Source: Cycas panzhihuaensis (lineage: Eukaryota; Cycadophyta). From it: a DNA stretch of 64,000 nt. The position numbers were made by a program, and so were the translations under genes. How positions within the stretch are numbered: the stretch's first letter is position 1; the number at the start of each line of letters is the position of its first letter. This document shows, one piece after another, positions 35,844-46,019 of this stretch. Location: assembly GCA_023213395.1 (NCBI GenBank), contig CM041465.1, positions 206,529,741 through 206,593,740 of the forward strand. Direction: 5' to 3'. The notes beneath the pieces were generated by a model that saw only the letters and a program-made list of their open reading frames with translations, was not told the origin of the DNA and did not search any database.

Positions 35844-37299
35844 CTAAAAAGGATCATGTGAAATGTTTAGTACAGAGGAATTTGACGATACTAGAGAAGA
35901 TAGGCCAGCCATAGATGTTGGAGAAGATGATCCTTCTACTATGGCTTTGCCTTTATCAACTTGGCTATTAGCAAATGATGGTGTTAGATGTGTACACATC
36001 AGCTGGGAATCATAGGGCTCTATTATCAGATTCCAAGATTTTAAACAACTATTGAGCATCTCCCCCCCTAAATTTTGGAATTTGGACATCAAATTCAGTA
36101 GCATCATTAAATCAGCATGAAGGCATCTTGGAGTCAAGTCTGAGTAATTAATCTTCAGTCTCTTCAAAGATAACATCTCTAGTGATGATGATTTTGTACT
36201 GTGAAGGTATGAAAACCTTGTATCCCTTTTTGTCCATAGGATATCCAACAAAGATGCTTTTGATAGCTCTATCTTGGAGCTTGTTTCTATATTCGTCCAA
36301 AATGTGAGTGTAACAAGTAGAGCCAAAACTTTTGAAGTGGGAGATAGAGGGGGTTTGTCCATACCATATTTCATATGGACAGGGGCCGAGCTTGGGGGGA
36401 CTAATAGTGTTAATGTAATACATAGCAGTCTAGATAGCCTCATCCTAAAGATAGATAAGGATATATTTATATACCAGCATAGCACGAGCCATGTTCATGA
36501 TGGTCCTATTCATGCACTCAATAACTCCATTTTATTGGGGTGTACCTACAATAGTAGTCTAATGTTTGATTCCATGTTGGCGTAGGTACGATACAAACTC
36601 ATTGGATGTGTACTCGCCACCATTGTCAATCCTGAGTATTTTGATCTTGAATCCAAATTCATTTTCCATATGGGCCTTAAAAGCTTGAAACTTAGAAAAA
36701 GCTTCATCTTTCTTTGCAAGAAAAGCAACCCATACTTTCTTGGTAAAATCATTAATGAAAGTAATATAGTACCACTTTTGTTTAAGAGAAGGGATGGGTG
36801 TAAGACCACATATATCTGAGTGTACAAGCTTCTAAGGTTGGCTAGATTTCCACTGACTACGAGGAAATGGTTGTCTTTGAGATTTGGCAATAATACATGC
36901 TTCATATTTGAAGGGCTTAGAGGAGAGCCTAAGCATACCAAGAAGAGTGGCATGTAGTTCTCTTAAATGATTAATTTTAATATGGCCCATGTGAGCATGC
37001 CATAGGGCTATTTGGGATAACTTTTGAGGGGTCAAGGTTGTCGTAAAATCAGAGTCATCATCAACATAGTTAGCTTCAGAGGATGGTGAGCCAGTTAGGC
37101 GAAAAAGTTTGCCATCAAGAATTTCAGTCATAATCACAACATTTGAAGGAGGGTGAATGACAAAGAGAGTTTGATTATTTATAGTTACACTCAAATTAAA
37201 TCCACGAGAGATAAAGATTAGGGAGAGTAGGTTCTGCTTCAGAGTAGAAATATATAAAACATCAACAGGTATAAAATCTGGAAGGCTTAGGAGTTTCAA
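35844..37299 (-). pseudogene. Pre-integrase and integrase, element A second copy
   Basis: Open frame 37299-36832 holds protease-end DVLYISTLKQNLLSL and the pre-integrase LWHAHMGHIKINHLRELHA...CIIAKSQRQPF. The integrase core continues in the minus frames of 36953-36546 (ITFINDFTKKVWVAF-type reading). The C-terminal domain is in 36423-36148 (GPCPYEIWYGQTPSISHFK, FVGYPMDKKGYKVF). A serine-rich linker KGKAIVEGSSSPTS follows at about 35945-35905. Homologous to 40876-42148. Confidence 0.85.
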
Positions 37300-38052
37300 G
37301 CAAATAGTTCCAAGTCCTTCGACTAGCTAAGATGATTTGTCAACCATTTGTACAACACCATAGACTTCAGAGTCAAAATCCTAAAAGAATTGGCGATGAT
37401 AAGTCATGTGTTATGTTGCTCCAGTATCCATGATCTATAATTAAGTATTTGAGGTGGCACTATTTGCAACTCTAATTGGTGAAGGCAAAAGTGAATAAGC
37501 ATAGCCACAATGAGCCTCAATATACTTAGTGGATCTATCAATAAAATTTGATGAAGTGGTCTCAATTCTTTAAAGGTGTGTATGAGCAAATTGTGTTCCA
37601 CCAAAAATATCTTTAAAAGAAGTATTATCAACATTATGTGCACCATGGTACTGTTGATAACTTGGTAGTTTGTTGGTGGAAGTTCTATAATTTTTGCCAT
37701 AATGTCTTTTTCTATTACACCTTTGGCATACAATTATTTGATTTCCAATCCCATTAGAAGTATTGGTTGGTTGGATTATCTATGATTACTGGATCTAACT
37801 CTAGGTTGATTATTTTAGCCTTGGCCTTGAGACTATTTTTGTTGGAGTTGAGGAGCCTATTGACCAAGAGGACATTATCCTTGTTGTCTACCTCTTCTTC
37901 GTCCATGAGAATTACCACCTTTATGAGAGTATTGACCTTGATTTTTGGTATAACAAAGATCTTCTTCCACTTTGAAAGTAGCTTCAGCTAGATTTGATAT
38001 AATGGCAAAGTTGGTATCAAAGGTCTTATCAAATTCAATAAACTTATCAGTA
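37300..38052 (-). pseudogene. gag end, zinc knuckle and protease, element A second copy
   Basis: Homologous almost throughout to 42150-42790. The protease reads MDTGAT at about 37430-37415. The knuckle region near 37735-37690 is degenerate. At 38052/38053 the sequence jumps directly from mid-gag to RT-start sequence, which is the duplication joint. Confidence 0.75.
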
Positions 38053-38585
38053 AGCTCCCATGTACCGTTCTTAATAAGAGATTGTTATTCTTCGTTCATG
38101 CCATTTCTCCAAGATGCATACTTTATAGCTTCTTGGTATATTAGGGGCTCTTCATTAAGAGTAAGGTGCAAGTCTGCTGGTTCAATCTCAACGAAAAGTG
38201 ATTCATATATCCTTGCTCTATGGGCACTTCTAGTGCCAGGTTTGCCTACCTCATCTAGTCACATATCCTTATGTAGCTGGTAGGCTTCACAGAAAGCTCG
38301 AGTTAGGAATAAGGTTTTCATTTTCATAGCCTCTTGGTCTTTGTTTTGATCCTAAAAAGGATCATATGAAATGTTTGGCATTGAGGAAGTTGACGATGCT
38401 GGAGAAGATGGACCAACCATAGATGTCCGAGGAAATGATCCTTCTGCTATGGCTTTATCTTTGCCAACTTGGCTATTCGCAAATGATGGTGTTGGATGTG
38501 TACACATTAGTTGGAAGTCACAACTTGTATCCTCTAGGGCTTTATTGTCAGATTCCAAGATTTTGAGTAACTGTTGAGTATCCCA
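38053..38585 (-). pseudogene. Linker and start of RT, element A first copy
   Basis: Matches 35547-36060: contains the linker KDKAIAEGSFPRTSM (in 38633-38352) and the RT start near 38130-38050. It breaks off at 38053 into gag sequence of the second copy. Its other end is interrupted by element N, whose left target duplication tccca is 38581-38585. Confidence 0.8.
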
Positions 38586-38658
38586 TGTTACAGGCCAACT
38601 TGTTACATGATACCACTTGTTACATGATACCATTTGTTACTTGTTACATGATACCACT
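38586..38658 (-). repeat. Repeat array of LTR-end plus primer-site units at the N terminus
   Basis: Between the target duplication and the regular LTR edge lie repeated units that in the minus sense read catgtaacaagtggtatca. They combine the LTR end (gtaaca), the two-base spacer (ag) and the first eight bases of the primer site (tggtatca). Three tggtatca copies occur, and the array ends with gtaaca at 38586. Confidence 0.85.
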
Positions 38659-38922
38659 TGTTACATGCTTATCTTGTAACCAAATCAATATAAAGAAATA
38701 TACAGAGAAATAGAAGAAATAAGATGAAAGAAGAAGGTAGGGTTCCGAAGAACATCCATTAACATATCATTGTATCATATTCCCCTCTTTACAATAGAGT
38801 GGGGTATATATAACACTCACCCCCATATTATTATATTCCTACCTTTATATCAACCAATCATATTAATCCTCATATGATGGAGGGTCATAGCCCTCTCTAA
38901 CATGTGGTGTAGGCTCACCACA
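38659..38922 (-). repeat. 3' LTR of element N
   Basis: In the minus sense TGTGGTGAGCC...GCATGTAACA. Contains the TATA-like stretch matching ggtatatataac on the plus strand (38802-38813). Confidence 0.9.
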
Positions 38923-39214
38923 TTCCCTCTCCCCTTAGATGCTTAGCCTCGAGCATCCCCGACATAGATGCATGTGACCACCTCCTGCTATTGGTGTCCA
39001 ACCGATAGGTCCATTGAAGGTTGTCTGAAAATCTACGCATAGAATAAGGATCTATCCATCCAAAGTAGATCTTTATGTGTCCAGAATCTTCGTAACCTTG
39101 GAACCTCAAGCTTAAATGATTTGCATGCTTGGGGTACTTAGTTTGTGAGGGCTTTGTATAATACGTGCGTCGATGCTGAGTCTCCTGATAATGTGGGTGT
39201 CGATAAGGTCCCAC
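38915..39214 (-). CDS. Second open frame of element N, function unknown
   Basis: Ninety-nine codons ending just inside the 3' LTR. Rich in Tyr, His and Arg, with readings such as GYEDSGHIKIYFGW and SGMLEAKHLRGEGMW. I do not recognise a domain. It may be the C-terminal part of the gag frame at 39344-39715, now separated by a shift or stop. Confidence 0.4.
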   Translation of the reverse strand: MGPYRHPHYQETQHRRTYYTKPSQTKYPKHANHLSLRFQGYEDSGHIKIYFGWIDPYSMRRFSDNLQWTYRLDTNSRRWSHASMSGMLEAKHLRGEGMW

Positions 39215-39343
39215 TTTGGTATGTGCTCCAACTTTTGATGAGTGATGGTCTTCCTTGTCCTTGACTACGACTGGTGGTGTGGAATGACCAACAATTTCTA
39301 CTGTGTTACCCTGGTACTCCTTTTCTCCTCCATCATCGTTCTT

Positions 39344-39715
39344 TTACTCTTGACTTTGAGGAGTAGGGAGAATTCCTTGTTCCACCTTTTGGTTATACTT
39401 CTTGAGTATTTTATGGGCTTCTTGTTTGTCTTGTTCAAGGTTTTGCATCTCCTTCCACCAAGAAGCATTATATTTTCTACAAATGTTAAGTGTTAGCATA
39501 GAAAAATAAAATGGCCTACCTATGTTAGACCACTCCTTAAAGCAAAGGTAAGCCTCTCCTTGTAGATATAATGAGGCTACTTTAGTTATCTCCTCATTGC
39601 ACAAGAAGTTATCATCAAGTGTTTTTAAGTATACAAACATATCACCAACCCAATCATCTGCAGACTGAGTCCCATCGGCATTAAAGATGCGTGGTATAGG
39701 CCTTTTTGTAGCCAT
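39344..39715 (-). CDS. gag-like protein of element N
   Basis: 123 codons starting MATKRPIPRIFNADGTQSAD. The pattern W-x-x-x-(M/A)-F-x-Y-L, then EEITKVASLYLQGEAYLCF and a following W matches the helical core of retrotransposon capsid proteins (w---yl---d-eki--a--hLeGeA--wf--w). It is shorter than a full gag and lacks a zinc knuckle. The capsid would package N RNA, with protease and RT supplied in trans. Probably not functional now, but less decayed than its surroundings. Confidence 0.65.
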   Translation of the reverse strand: MATKRPIPRIFNADGTQSADDWVGDMFVYLKTLDDNFLCNEEITKVASLYLQGEAYLCFKEWSNIGRPFYFSMLTLNICRKYNASWWKEMQNLEQDKQEAHKILKKYNQKVEQGILPTPQSQE

Positions 39716-40493
39716 GATGATGGGGATATAGGTAAGATTAGGGGTGTCTATAGCCTGTTATCCCCTAATTTTTTTTTTCAAAATTGTATATTGGGCCTCA
39801 CAAGCAATGGTTTTGACACCACGGTCTAAATGGCTAAGGAAATATAATATGAAACACTTGATTTTTAAAAAATTATTTCTAAAAAAAAGTATGGCTCAAA
39901 AGTACATAAAATATGGATAAAAATCACGGCCACTAAAATATAATTCCAACCGTTTAGACGGAATCAAATTCTGATGTCTAAATCAAAAGTTATAGCTGTT
40001 TAAGAAATTTGTTGCTAGGGTTTCTAAGGACTGTAATAGTACCTTCTAATAAAATACCAACAACTCTCTGCTCTGACCTCTGATTGACTTCAAACCACTT
40101 CCATTGGAAAGAAAATTTAAAAACGTATAGAATAAAAAAAAATTTGAGGTCATTTGGACACCTGTAGCTAAAATTATGGCTCTTTGAAGTTGAGGTTATA
40201 GATCTGTCCCAAAAATACGTCAACGGAAAGTAGGTTGAAATAAAATTGGCTATGATTTCTGCAACTTTTCACCAAAACCAGCACTATGACCACTCAAAAT
40301 TTATGGCGCGAGCCCTTTCGTCTTGAATTATTTGACGTTTCCTTGAGAATCTTTTGTCTTTGATCCCAACGAGTAGAACTTTCATATGCTAAAAACCTTG
40401 AAAAAAAAATTTGGCAAAAAATGGATCCCTAGCTCTTGTATGGATCAGAAATTGATTCTAATCTTTTGGGCAGCTTTCCATGATCGCAACACA
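39716..40493 (-). other. Leader of element N
   Basis: Untranslated sequence between the primer site and the gag start, with short A/T tracts and the phrase tctaaacggttgg in the minus sense that recurs in similar form in the leader of element C. Confidence 0.6.
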
Positions 40494-40505
40494 GCTCTGA
40501 TACCA
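40494..40505 (-). other. Primer binding site of element N
   Basis: Exact tggtatcagagc on the minus strand, two bases from the LTR. Confidence 0.93.
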
Positions 40506-40507
40506 CT

Positions 40508-40771
40508 TGTTACATGCTTATCCTGTAACCAAATCAATATAAAGAAATATACAGAGAAATAGAAGAAATAAGATGAAAGAAGAAGGTAGGGTTCCGAAGA
40601 ACATCCATTAACATATCATTGTATCCTATTATTCTCTTTATAATAGAGTGGGGTATATATAATACTCACCCCTATATTATTATATTCCTACCTTTATATC
40701 AACCAATCCTATTAATCCTCATATGATGGAGGGTCATAGCCCTCTCTAACATGTGGTGTAGGCTCACCACA
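40508..40771 (-). repeat. 5' LTR of element N
   Basis: Pairs with 38659-38922; has regular ends without the extra array. Confidence 0.93.
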
Positions 40772-40776
40772 TCCCA

Positions 40777-42148
40777 CCCCCCTAAATTTTAGAATCTGGA
40801 CATCAAATTTAGTAGCATCATTAAATTAGTATGAAGGTATCTTGGAGTCAAGTCTGAGTAATTGATCTTCAGTCTCTATAAAGATAACATCTTTAGTGAT
40901 GATGATTTTTCACTATGAAGGTATGAAAACCTTGTACCCCTTTTTGTCCATAGGGTATCCGACAAAGATGCCTTTGATGGCTCTATCTTAGAGCTTATTT
41001 CTATGTTCCTCCAAAATGTGAGCATAACAAATAGAGCCAAAAATTTTGAAGTGGGAGATAGAGGGGGTTTGTCTATACTACATTTCATGTGGAGAGGGGC
41101 CGAGCTTAGAGGGACTAACAATGTTGATTTAATACATAGAAGTCCAAATAGCCTCATTCCAAAGATAGACAGGAACATTCTTATATACTAGCATAGCACG
41201 AGCCATGTTCATGATGGTCTTGTTCATGTACTCAACAACTCTATTTTGTTAGGTTATACTTGCAACAGTGGTTTGATATTTGATTCCATATTAACGTAGG
41301 TATGATTCAAACTCATTGGATGTGTACTCATCACCATTATCAGTACTAAGTATTTTGATCTTGAATCCATATTCATTTTCCACGCGGGTCTTGAAAGCTT
41401 GAAACATAGAAAAAGCTTCATCTTTCTTTGCAAGAAAAGCAACCCATACTTTCTTGGTAAAATCATCAATAAAAGTAATATAGTGCCACTTCTGTTTGAG
41501 AGAAGTGATGGGCATATGACCACATATATCTGAGTGTACAAGCTATAAAGGTTAGCTAGATTTCTACTGACTATGAGGATAGGGTTATCTTTGAGATTTG
41601 GCAAAAATACATGCTTCACATTTGAAGGGCTTAAAGGAGAGCCTAGGCAAACTAGGAAGAGTGGCTTGTAGTTCTCTTAAACAATCAATTTTGATATGAC
41701 CCATATGAGCATGCCATAGGGCCACTTAGGACAACTTTTGAGAAGTCAAGGTTATGGTAAAAGTAGAGTCGTCATCAACATAGTTAGCTTTAGAGGATGA
41801 TAAGCTAGTTAGGCGAAAAAGTTTGCCATTAAGAATTCCGGTTATAACCACATCATTTGAAGGAGGGTGAATGACACAAAGAGTTTAATTATTTAAAGTT
41901 ATACTTAGATCAAATCCATGAGAGAAAAGGGTAGACAGGGAGAGCAGGTTCTACTTCAGAGCAGGAATATATAAAACATCAACAAGTGTACAATTTGGAA
42001 GGCCTAAGAGTTTTAGGCAAACAGTTCCAAGTCCTTCGACTGGCTGAGATGATTTGTCAGCCATGTGTACAACACCATGAACTTCAAAGTCAAATTCTTG
42101 AAAGAACTGGTGATGACAAGTCATGTGTTGTGTTTCTCCAGTATCCAT
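40777..42148 (-). pseudogene. Protease end, pre-integrase and integrase, element A first copy
   Basis: Minus frame 42148-41951 starts with the protease active site MDTGETQHMTCHHQFF. Frame 41515-41291 is the integrase core: TSLKQKWHYITFIDDFTKK and LSTDNGDEYTSNEF, with the second catalytic aspartate in TDNG. The C-terminal domain continues to 40876. The sequence is interrupted by element N at 40776. About 90% identical by eye to the second copy (35844-37430). Confidence 0.85.
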
Positions 42149-43362
42149 GATTCACGATGAAGTATTTGAGGTGGCACTATTTATAGCTCCAAGTGGTGAA
42201 GGCAAAAGTGAATAAGCATAGCCACAATGAGCCTCAATATACTTAGTGGATCTATTAATAATATTTAATGAAGTGGTCCCAATTCTTTAAAGGTGTGCAT
42301 GAGAAAATTGTGTTCTACCATAAGCATTTTCAAAATAAGTATTATCAACATTATGTGCACCATGGCATTGTTGATAACTTGGTAGTTTGTTGGTGGCAGT
42401 TCTATAATTTTTGGAATAATGTCATTTTCTATTATACCTTTAGCACACAATTGTTTGATTTCTAGTCCCATAAGAAGTATTGGGTTGGTTGGATTGTCTC
42501 TGATTACTGGATCTAGGTCTAGGTTGATTAGTTTGGCCTTGCCCTTGAGTCTATTTTGTTAGAGTTGAGGAGTCTGTTGACCAAGAGGATGTTGTCCTTG
42601 TTGTCTATCTCTTCCTCTTCCACAGTAATTACCACCTCTATGAGAGTATTGACCTTGATTTTTGGTATAACAAAGATCTTCTTCCGCTTTAAAAGAAGCA
42701 TCATCTGGATCTGATATAGTGGCAAAGTTGGTATCAAAAGTCTTATCAAATTTAATGAACCTATTAGTAAGAGCCTCAAAGTTTAGGGTCTTCAAAGTAC
42801 CACTAGATTGAAGACTTCCCAGTAGATTTTTGTAATCTGAGATATGGAGACATGAATGAATCAAGAAAGCCCATGTAATACATTGAGTTTTAAAATCTTT
42901 ATCAATGGCTTACTTGATTGGGCGAAGGAGATTAATTGTCTTACTTGTGTGTCCTTTCTACATTTTCAATTTGTTTATCTTTAGCACTAAGTAAACAAAT
43001 TCTAAGTCTGATTTAGTGTCAGAGTTCTTCTTAAGAACTTCAAGAACTTTCCATGCTGTATCATGTACAACTTCATCAATGAGATTATACAAGGAATAAT
43101 CAGTGATAAGCAGTATCCTTGCATAGATTTTATCATCATCAAGTTTCCATTAGCGTTTAGCTACAGCTTTAGTAGGAGCAGTTGGAGCACCTCCTCTAGA
43201 AGCAGCTAGGGTAGCTGTAGCTATAATAGATGGTGTAGGTTTTAAGTGATCTCTCCACAAACCTTCATACTTTGCAACATTTCTAACACCAGTGAACTAC
43301 ATGTCCCAATTTTCTTTTCTTTTTAGAATGCAGTTTACATTTTGCTTAAACTGTGAAGACAT
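42149..43362 (-). pseudogene. Copia gag of element A
   Basis: Starts at the ATG 43362-43360 (MSSQFKQNVNCILKRKENW), and after one TAG reads FTGVRNVAKYEGLW, KLDDDKIYARILLITDYSLY and KVLEVLKKNSDTKSDLE, the UBN2 capsid pattern. A Gly/Arg-rich stretch (GGNYCGRGRDRQQGQ, in 42864-42559) and a degenerate zinc knuckle near 42440 follow. The part from about 42790 onward is what is duplicated at 37300-38052. Confidence 0.85.
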
Positions 43363-45364
43363 GGTATCTTTTGAGAAGGGAAGAAATAAATAAGGGACTA
43401 TAAAAGTGATGGCAATAAATGAACAATCACTGTTTACAAATGGGAGATGCAATGTAGTAGTGTAGCAAAAGGAAGAAGAAGTGAGAATGGTTGCTCAAAG
43501 ATGAAGGGAGTAACTTAAAGAAAAGTTAGCAATACTTGTGACAAATATTAACCTGATGTAGTAAGAATATGAGAAGCACTATGATAAAAATTGGCCACTA
43601 ACACTTGTGGCAAATATTAACTTGACGCAGTAGGAATATGAGAAGCACTATAATTAAGATTACACCATGAATCACTTTTTATAAATAAGTAAGTGATTAA
43701 TATACAAGATTATAGGTCAATGTAGAAGTTGACATCATTAGGTGTACATAACTTGAAACTCAAATGTAGGATGCATAATCAACCCAATAACCTCTAACTT
43801 TTGTCAAACATATAGTTGAGGTTGATGAAGGGATGCCCAGGCTTCTAGTAGAATTAAGTTGGCCTTCACTCGTGATACCCGTAATTGTGCTTGGTGATGA
43901 AATCTAAGTCACAACGAAGCCTAGGTACTCCTAATCCTCACCCAGTTCACCAATGAGTAGCTATACACCTCCTCTAAAGAGTGATATGTGCATACCCATG
44001 GCTATGATGGATATTGGATTGGGTATACTTTAATCTTGTATTAAAGTTTCAGTTTTCCTGGTTGGTTATCATGATAATCTCTGATTGAGACATGATGGTA
44101 TAACTAACCAAACCTCACCAATATTCTAATTTAGTTCAGTCCCAACTTGAAACTCACACCTCCTTTATGGAATGACATTCTACCAACCAAGATATCTCAA
44201 CCTTAAAGAGTGTGTGAACAGGCATAAGATGGCAGAAAATAGCATACGCGATGTGTTCCTTTTAGGAAGAGTGAAAAGATTATCGAATTGCATCAAACAT
44301 ATATTCAACTGAAAATAGAATGCTTGCTTGGAGTGTCTTTAGAGTGCTTGCTTTGAGTGATTTTAGAGTGCTAAAATACAATGTTAATAAGTGACTGAGG
44401 ACCCTAGATATTGCTCTGATCTAGGTGTTTTTTTTTTACTTTTACAATCGGCTTTTAAGCCTTATAAAAAGAAGGAAGAAAATTCCTTCACTTTTTTTGT
44501 TTTTAAATAAAAAAAAAAAGGTCTTTGCTAAATTAGCAATAACTATCTCCCACGATGACAAAATGGAGTGTCAATTTTTGTGCTTCAAACTAGACTCAAA
44601 GCTTCATCTTTAGAAAGTGGAATCAGGTCCAAATGAGTTCTGGAAAGTTTTTGGCAGCCCTACAAAGTTAGGAGATTTTATTTTTCTAGAATTCTTCCTA
44701 AAAATAATTACTGTTTACTAAAATAATAATAAATTCCTCATACGACATCGAAATTAGGTGCTAATTTTTGTGCTGGAAAGTAGACTTAGAGCCTCATCTT
44801 TAAAAATTAGAATCACGTCAATTGGAGCTCTATAGAAGATTTTGCAGACCTATGAAGTTCAATAAGTAAATTTTATTTCTATAAAAATTTCAGCTTACTA
44901 ATATCTCATTAACACATGATACCATATGAAATTTCCATCATTTTTTTATCATCAAGGTCCCAATATGGGTAAGGTGAAAGCATATAATGATGGATATTTT
45001 AAATGGCTCAAAATTCTTTAGAAAAAGTAGGTAAAACCTCCCCTTATAATCATTCTTCTAAAAGCTAGAAAAATTTCGGCAATATTTCCCCTTGTTAAAT
45101 GGATAAAATCAGGGGAAAGAAAAGAAGAATGAGATAGCATAAATGGCCATAAAAGGATTGAAATCCTTGGGCCTTACACTCCTTGTATTGTGCTTCTAAA
45201 CCTGTAAAAGAGAAAGGGAAAGTAAAGAATATAAAATATGCTATGATAATAACTTGAAAAATTTTCTAAATCCACTTTCATAATCTACTTCACCACATGG
45301 ATTGTGGGGGAGAAGGAAGTGATGGCTCCATTACAAGTGCAAGTGAGGAATATGAAGGAAGTAA
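43363..45364 (-). other. Two-kilobase leader of element A
   Basis: Non-coding sequence between primer site and gag. Contains a locally repeated pair around gcaatactt/acttgtggcaaatattaac and tgacgcagtaggaatatgagaagcac (43526-43655, offset about 75 bp), and two related paragraphs near 44540-44680 and 44740-44880. The small open frames are not conserved. Confidence 0.6.
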
Positions 45365-45376
45365 GCTCTGATACCA
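45365..45376 (-). other. Primer binding site of element A
   Basis: Exact tggtatcagagc on the minus strand, two bases from the LTR at 45379. Confidence 0.93.
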
Positions 45377-45378
45377 CA

Positions 45379-45676
45379 TGAAAAGAGTGGATCTATCCTT
45401 CATCTCCATACACTCAACACAAAGGTAAACATGGGAGCAAGAGAGACTTGAGAGAAAGAAAGTAGCTCTCACAAAATGGGGAGGTAAGAATAAGCCTCCT
45501 CCATTAAGCTTTTACTTTTATATTGAGAGAGTGAGCATTAGAGTTAGGTGAAATGAAATTACACATAATGCACATGAAAGTGCATTTCACTTAAGTGATC
45601 TAATTTAAAGTTTATTTAAGACCCTTTTTAGAAATAATCAACTAATGTAATAACCTTATGACATTGACCCTTTTCA
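45379..45676 (-). repeat. 5' LTR of element A
   Basis: Perfect terminal inverted TGAAAAG/CTTTTCA. Related in wording to the LTR of element B (start TGAAAA, cctaac-ctaatgctcac), so A and B are sister families. Confidence 0.93.
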
Positions 45677-46019
45677 TTATACTAGTTTCCATACCTTAGG
45701 CCTAGCTCTCCGTAGTGTTTGTTATCTTAGGTACCGCCAGTAGGAGAGATCTCACTAGCAACCATACTAGGGATTGTTAGTTAGAATGCTTTAGGTTTCC
45801 TTTAGATTTATTACATATACTTTTCTTTACTTAGGGCCTACTAGGATGTCTTTCTTTAGATATCTTATTTATTGCTTCTTTTTCTTCTGTGTTCTCTCTA
45901 CTTCCTTATGTGGAATGGTCCACTCATGGATGTGGCATTTCTCACATTGTTTACATGGTTTAATTCCTGCTGAAGTAGAGCCCCTTTATTCTTACATCCC
46001 CTCATCTGACCAATAGTCA
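45677..46019 (+). repeat. End of first G LTR, primer-site region and gag leader
   Basis: Sequence resumes after element A with tatactagtttcc, matching 56345 onward and then 62288 onward. A possible primer site taggtaccgccagtagg at 45728 resembles the tggcgcc-type sites of Tat/Athila elements after C-to-T decay. The matching word in the second copy is at 62292. LTR end is placed there by analogy only. Confidence 0.45.

Larger units (their letters stand above)
38586..40771 (-). mobile_element. Nested gag-only LTR element N (non-autonomous)
   Basis: LTRs of 264 bp at 38659-38922 and 40508-40771 differ at about 9 positions (about 97%). Target duplication tccca is perfect (38581-38585 and 40772-40776). 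Primer site tggtatcagagc (minus) is at 40505-40494, and a purine tract aaggggagagggaa precedes the 3' LTR. The interior is only 1.6 kb, with a gag-like frame and no pol, as in TR-GAG elements that depend on other elements' enzymes. The left terminus has an extra 73-bp repeat array outside the LTR. Confidence 0.92.
33367..45676 (-). mobile_element. Ty1/copia element A, minus strand, with internal duplication and nested N
   Basis: Two 298-bp LTRs (33367-33664 and 45379-45676) differ at about 28 positions by eye (about 91% identity). The right copy has perfect ends TGAAAAG...CTTTTCA; the left has TG changed to TA. Flanks ctata/ttata form a near-perfect 5-bp target duplication; the uninterrupted G LTR at 56340 shows the empty site. 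In minus order: primer site, 2-kb leader, gag, then gag-knuckle/protease/integrase/RT-start twice (the first copy holding element N), full RT, RNase H, purine tract and 3' LTR. Coding is broken throughout. Confidence 0.93.

Noticed and set aside
45365-45376. tRNA-like matches (tggtatcagagc and variants at several places)
   Set aside because: They are primer binding sites complementary to the tRNA 3' end only; no cloverleaf or promoter boxes follow, so no tRNA genes are called.
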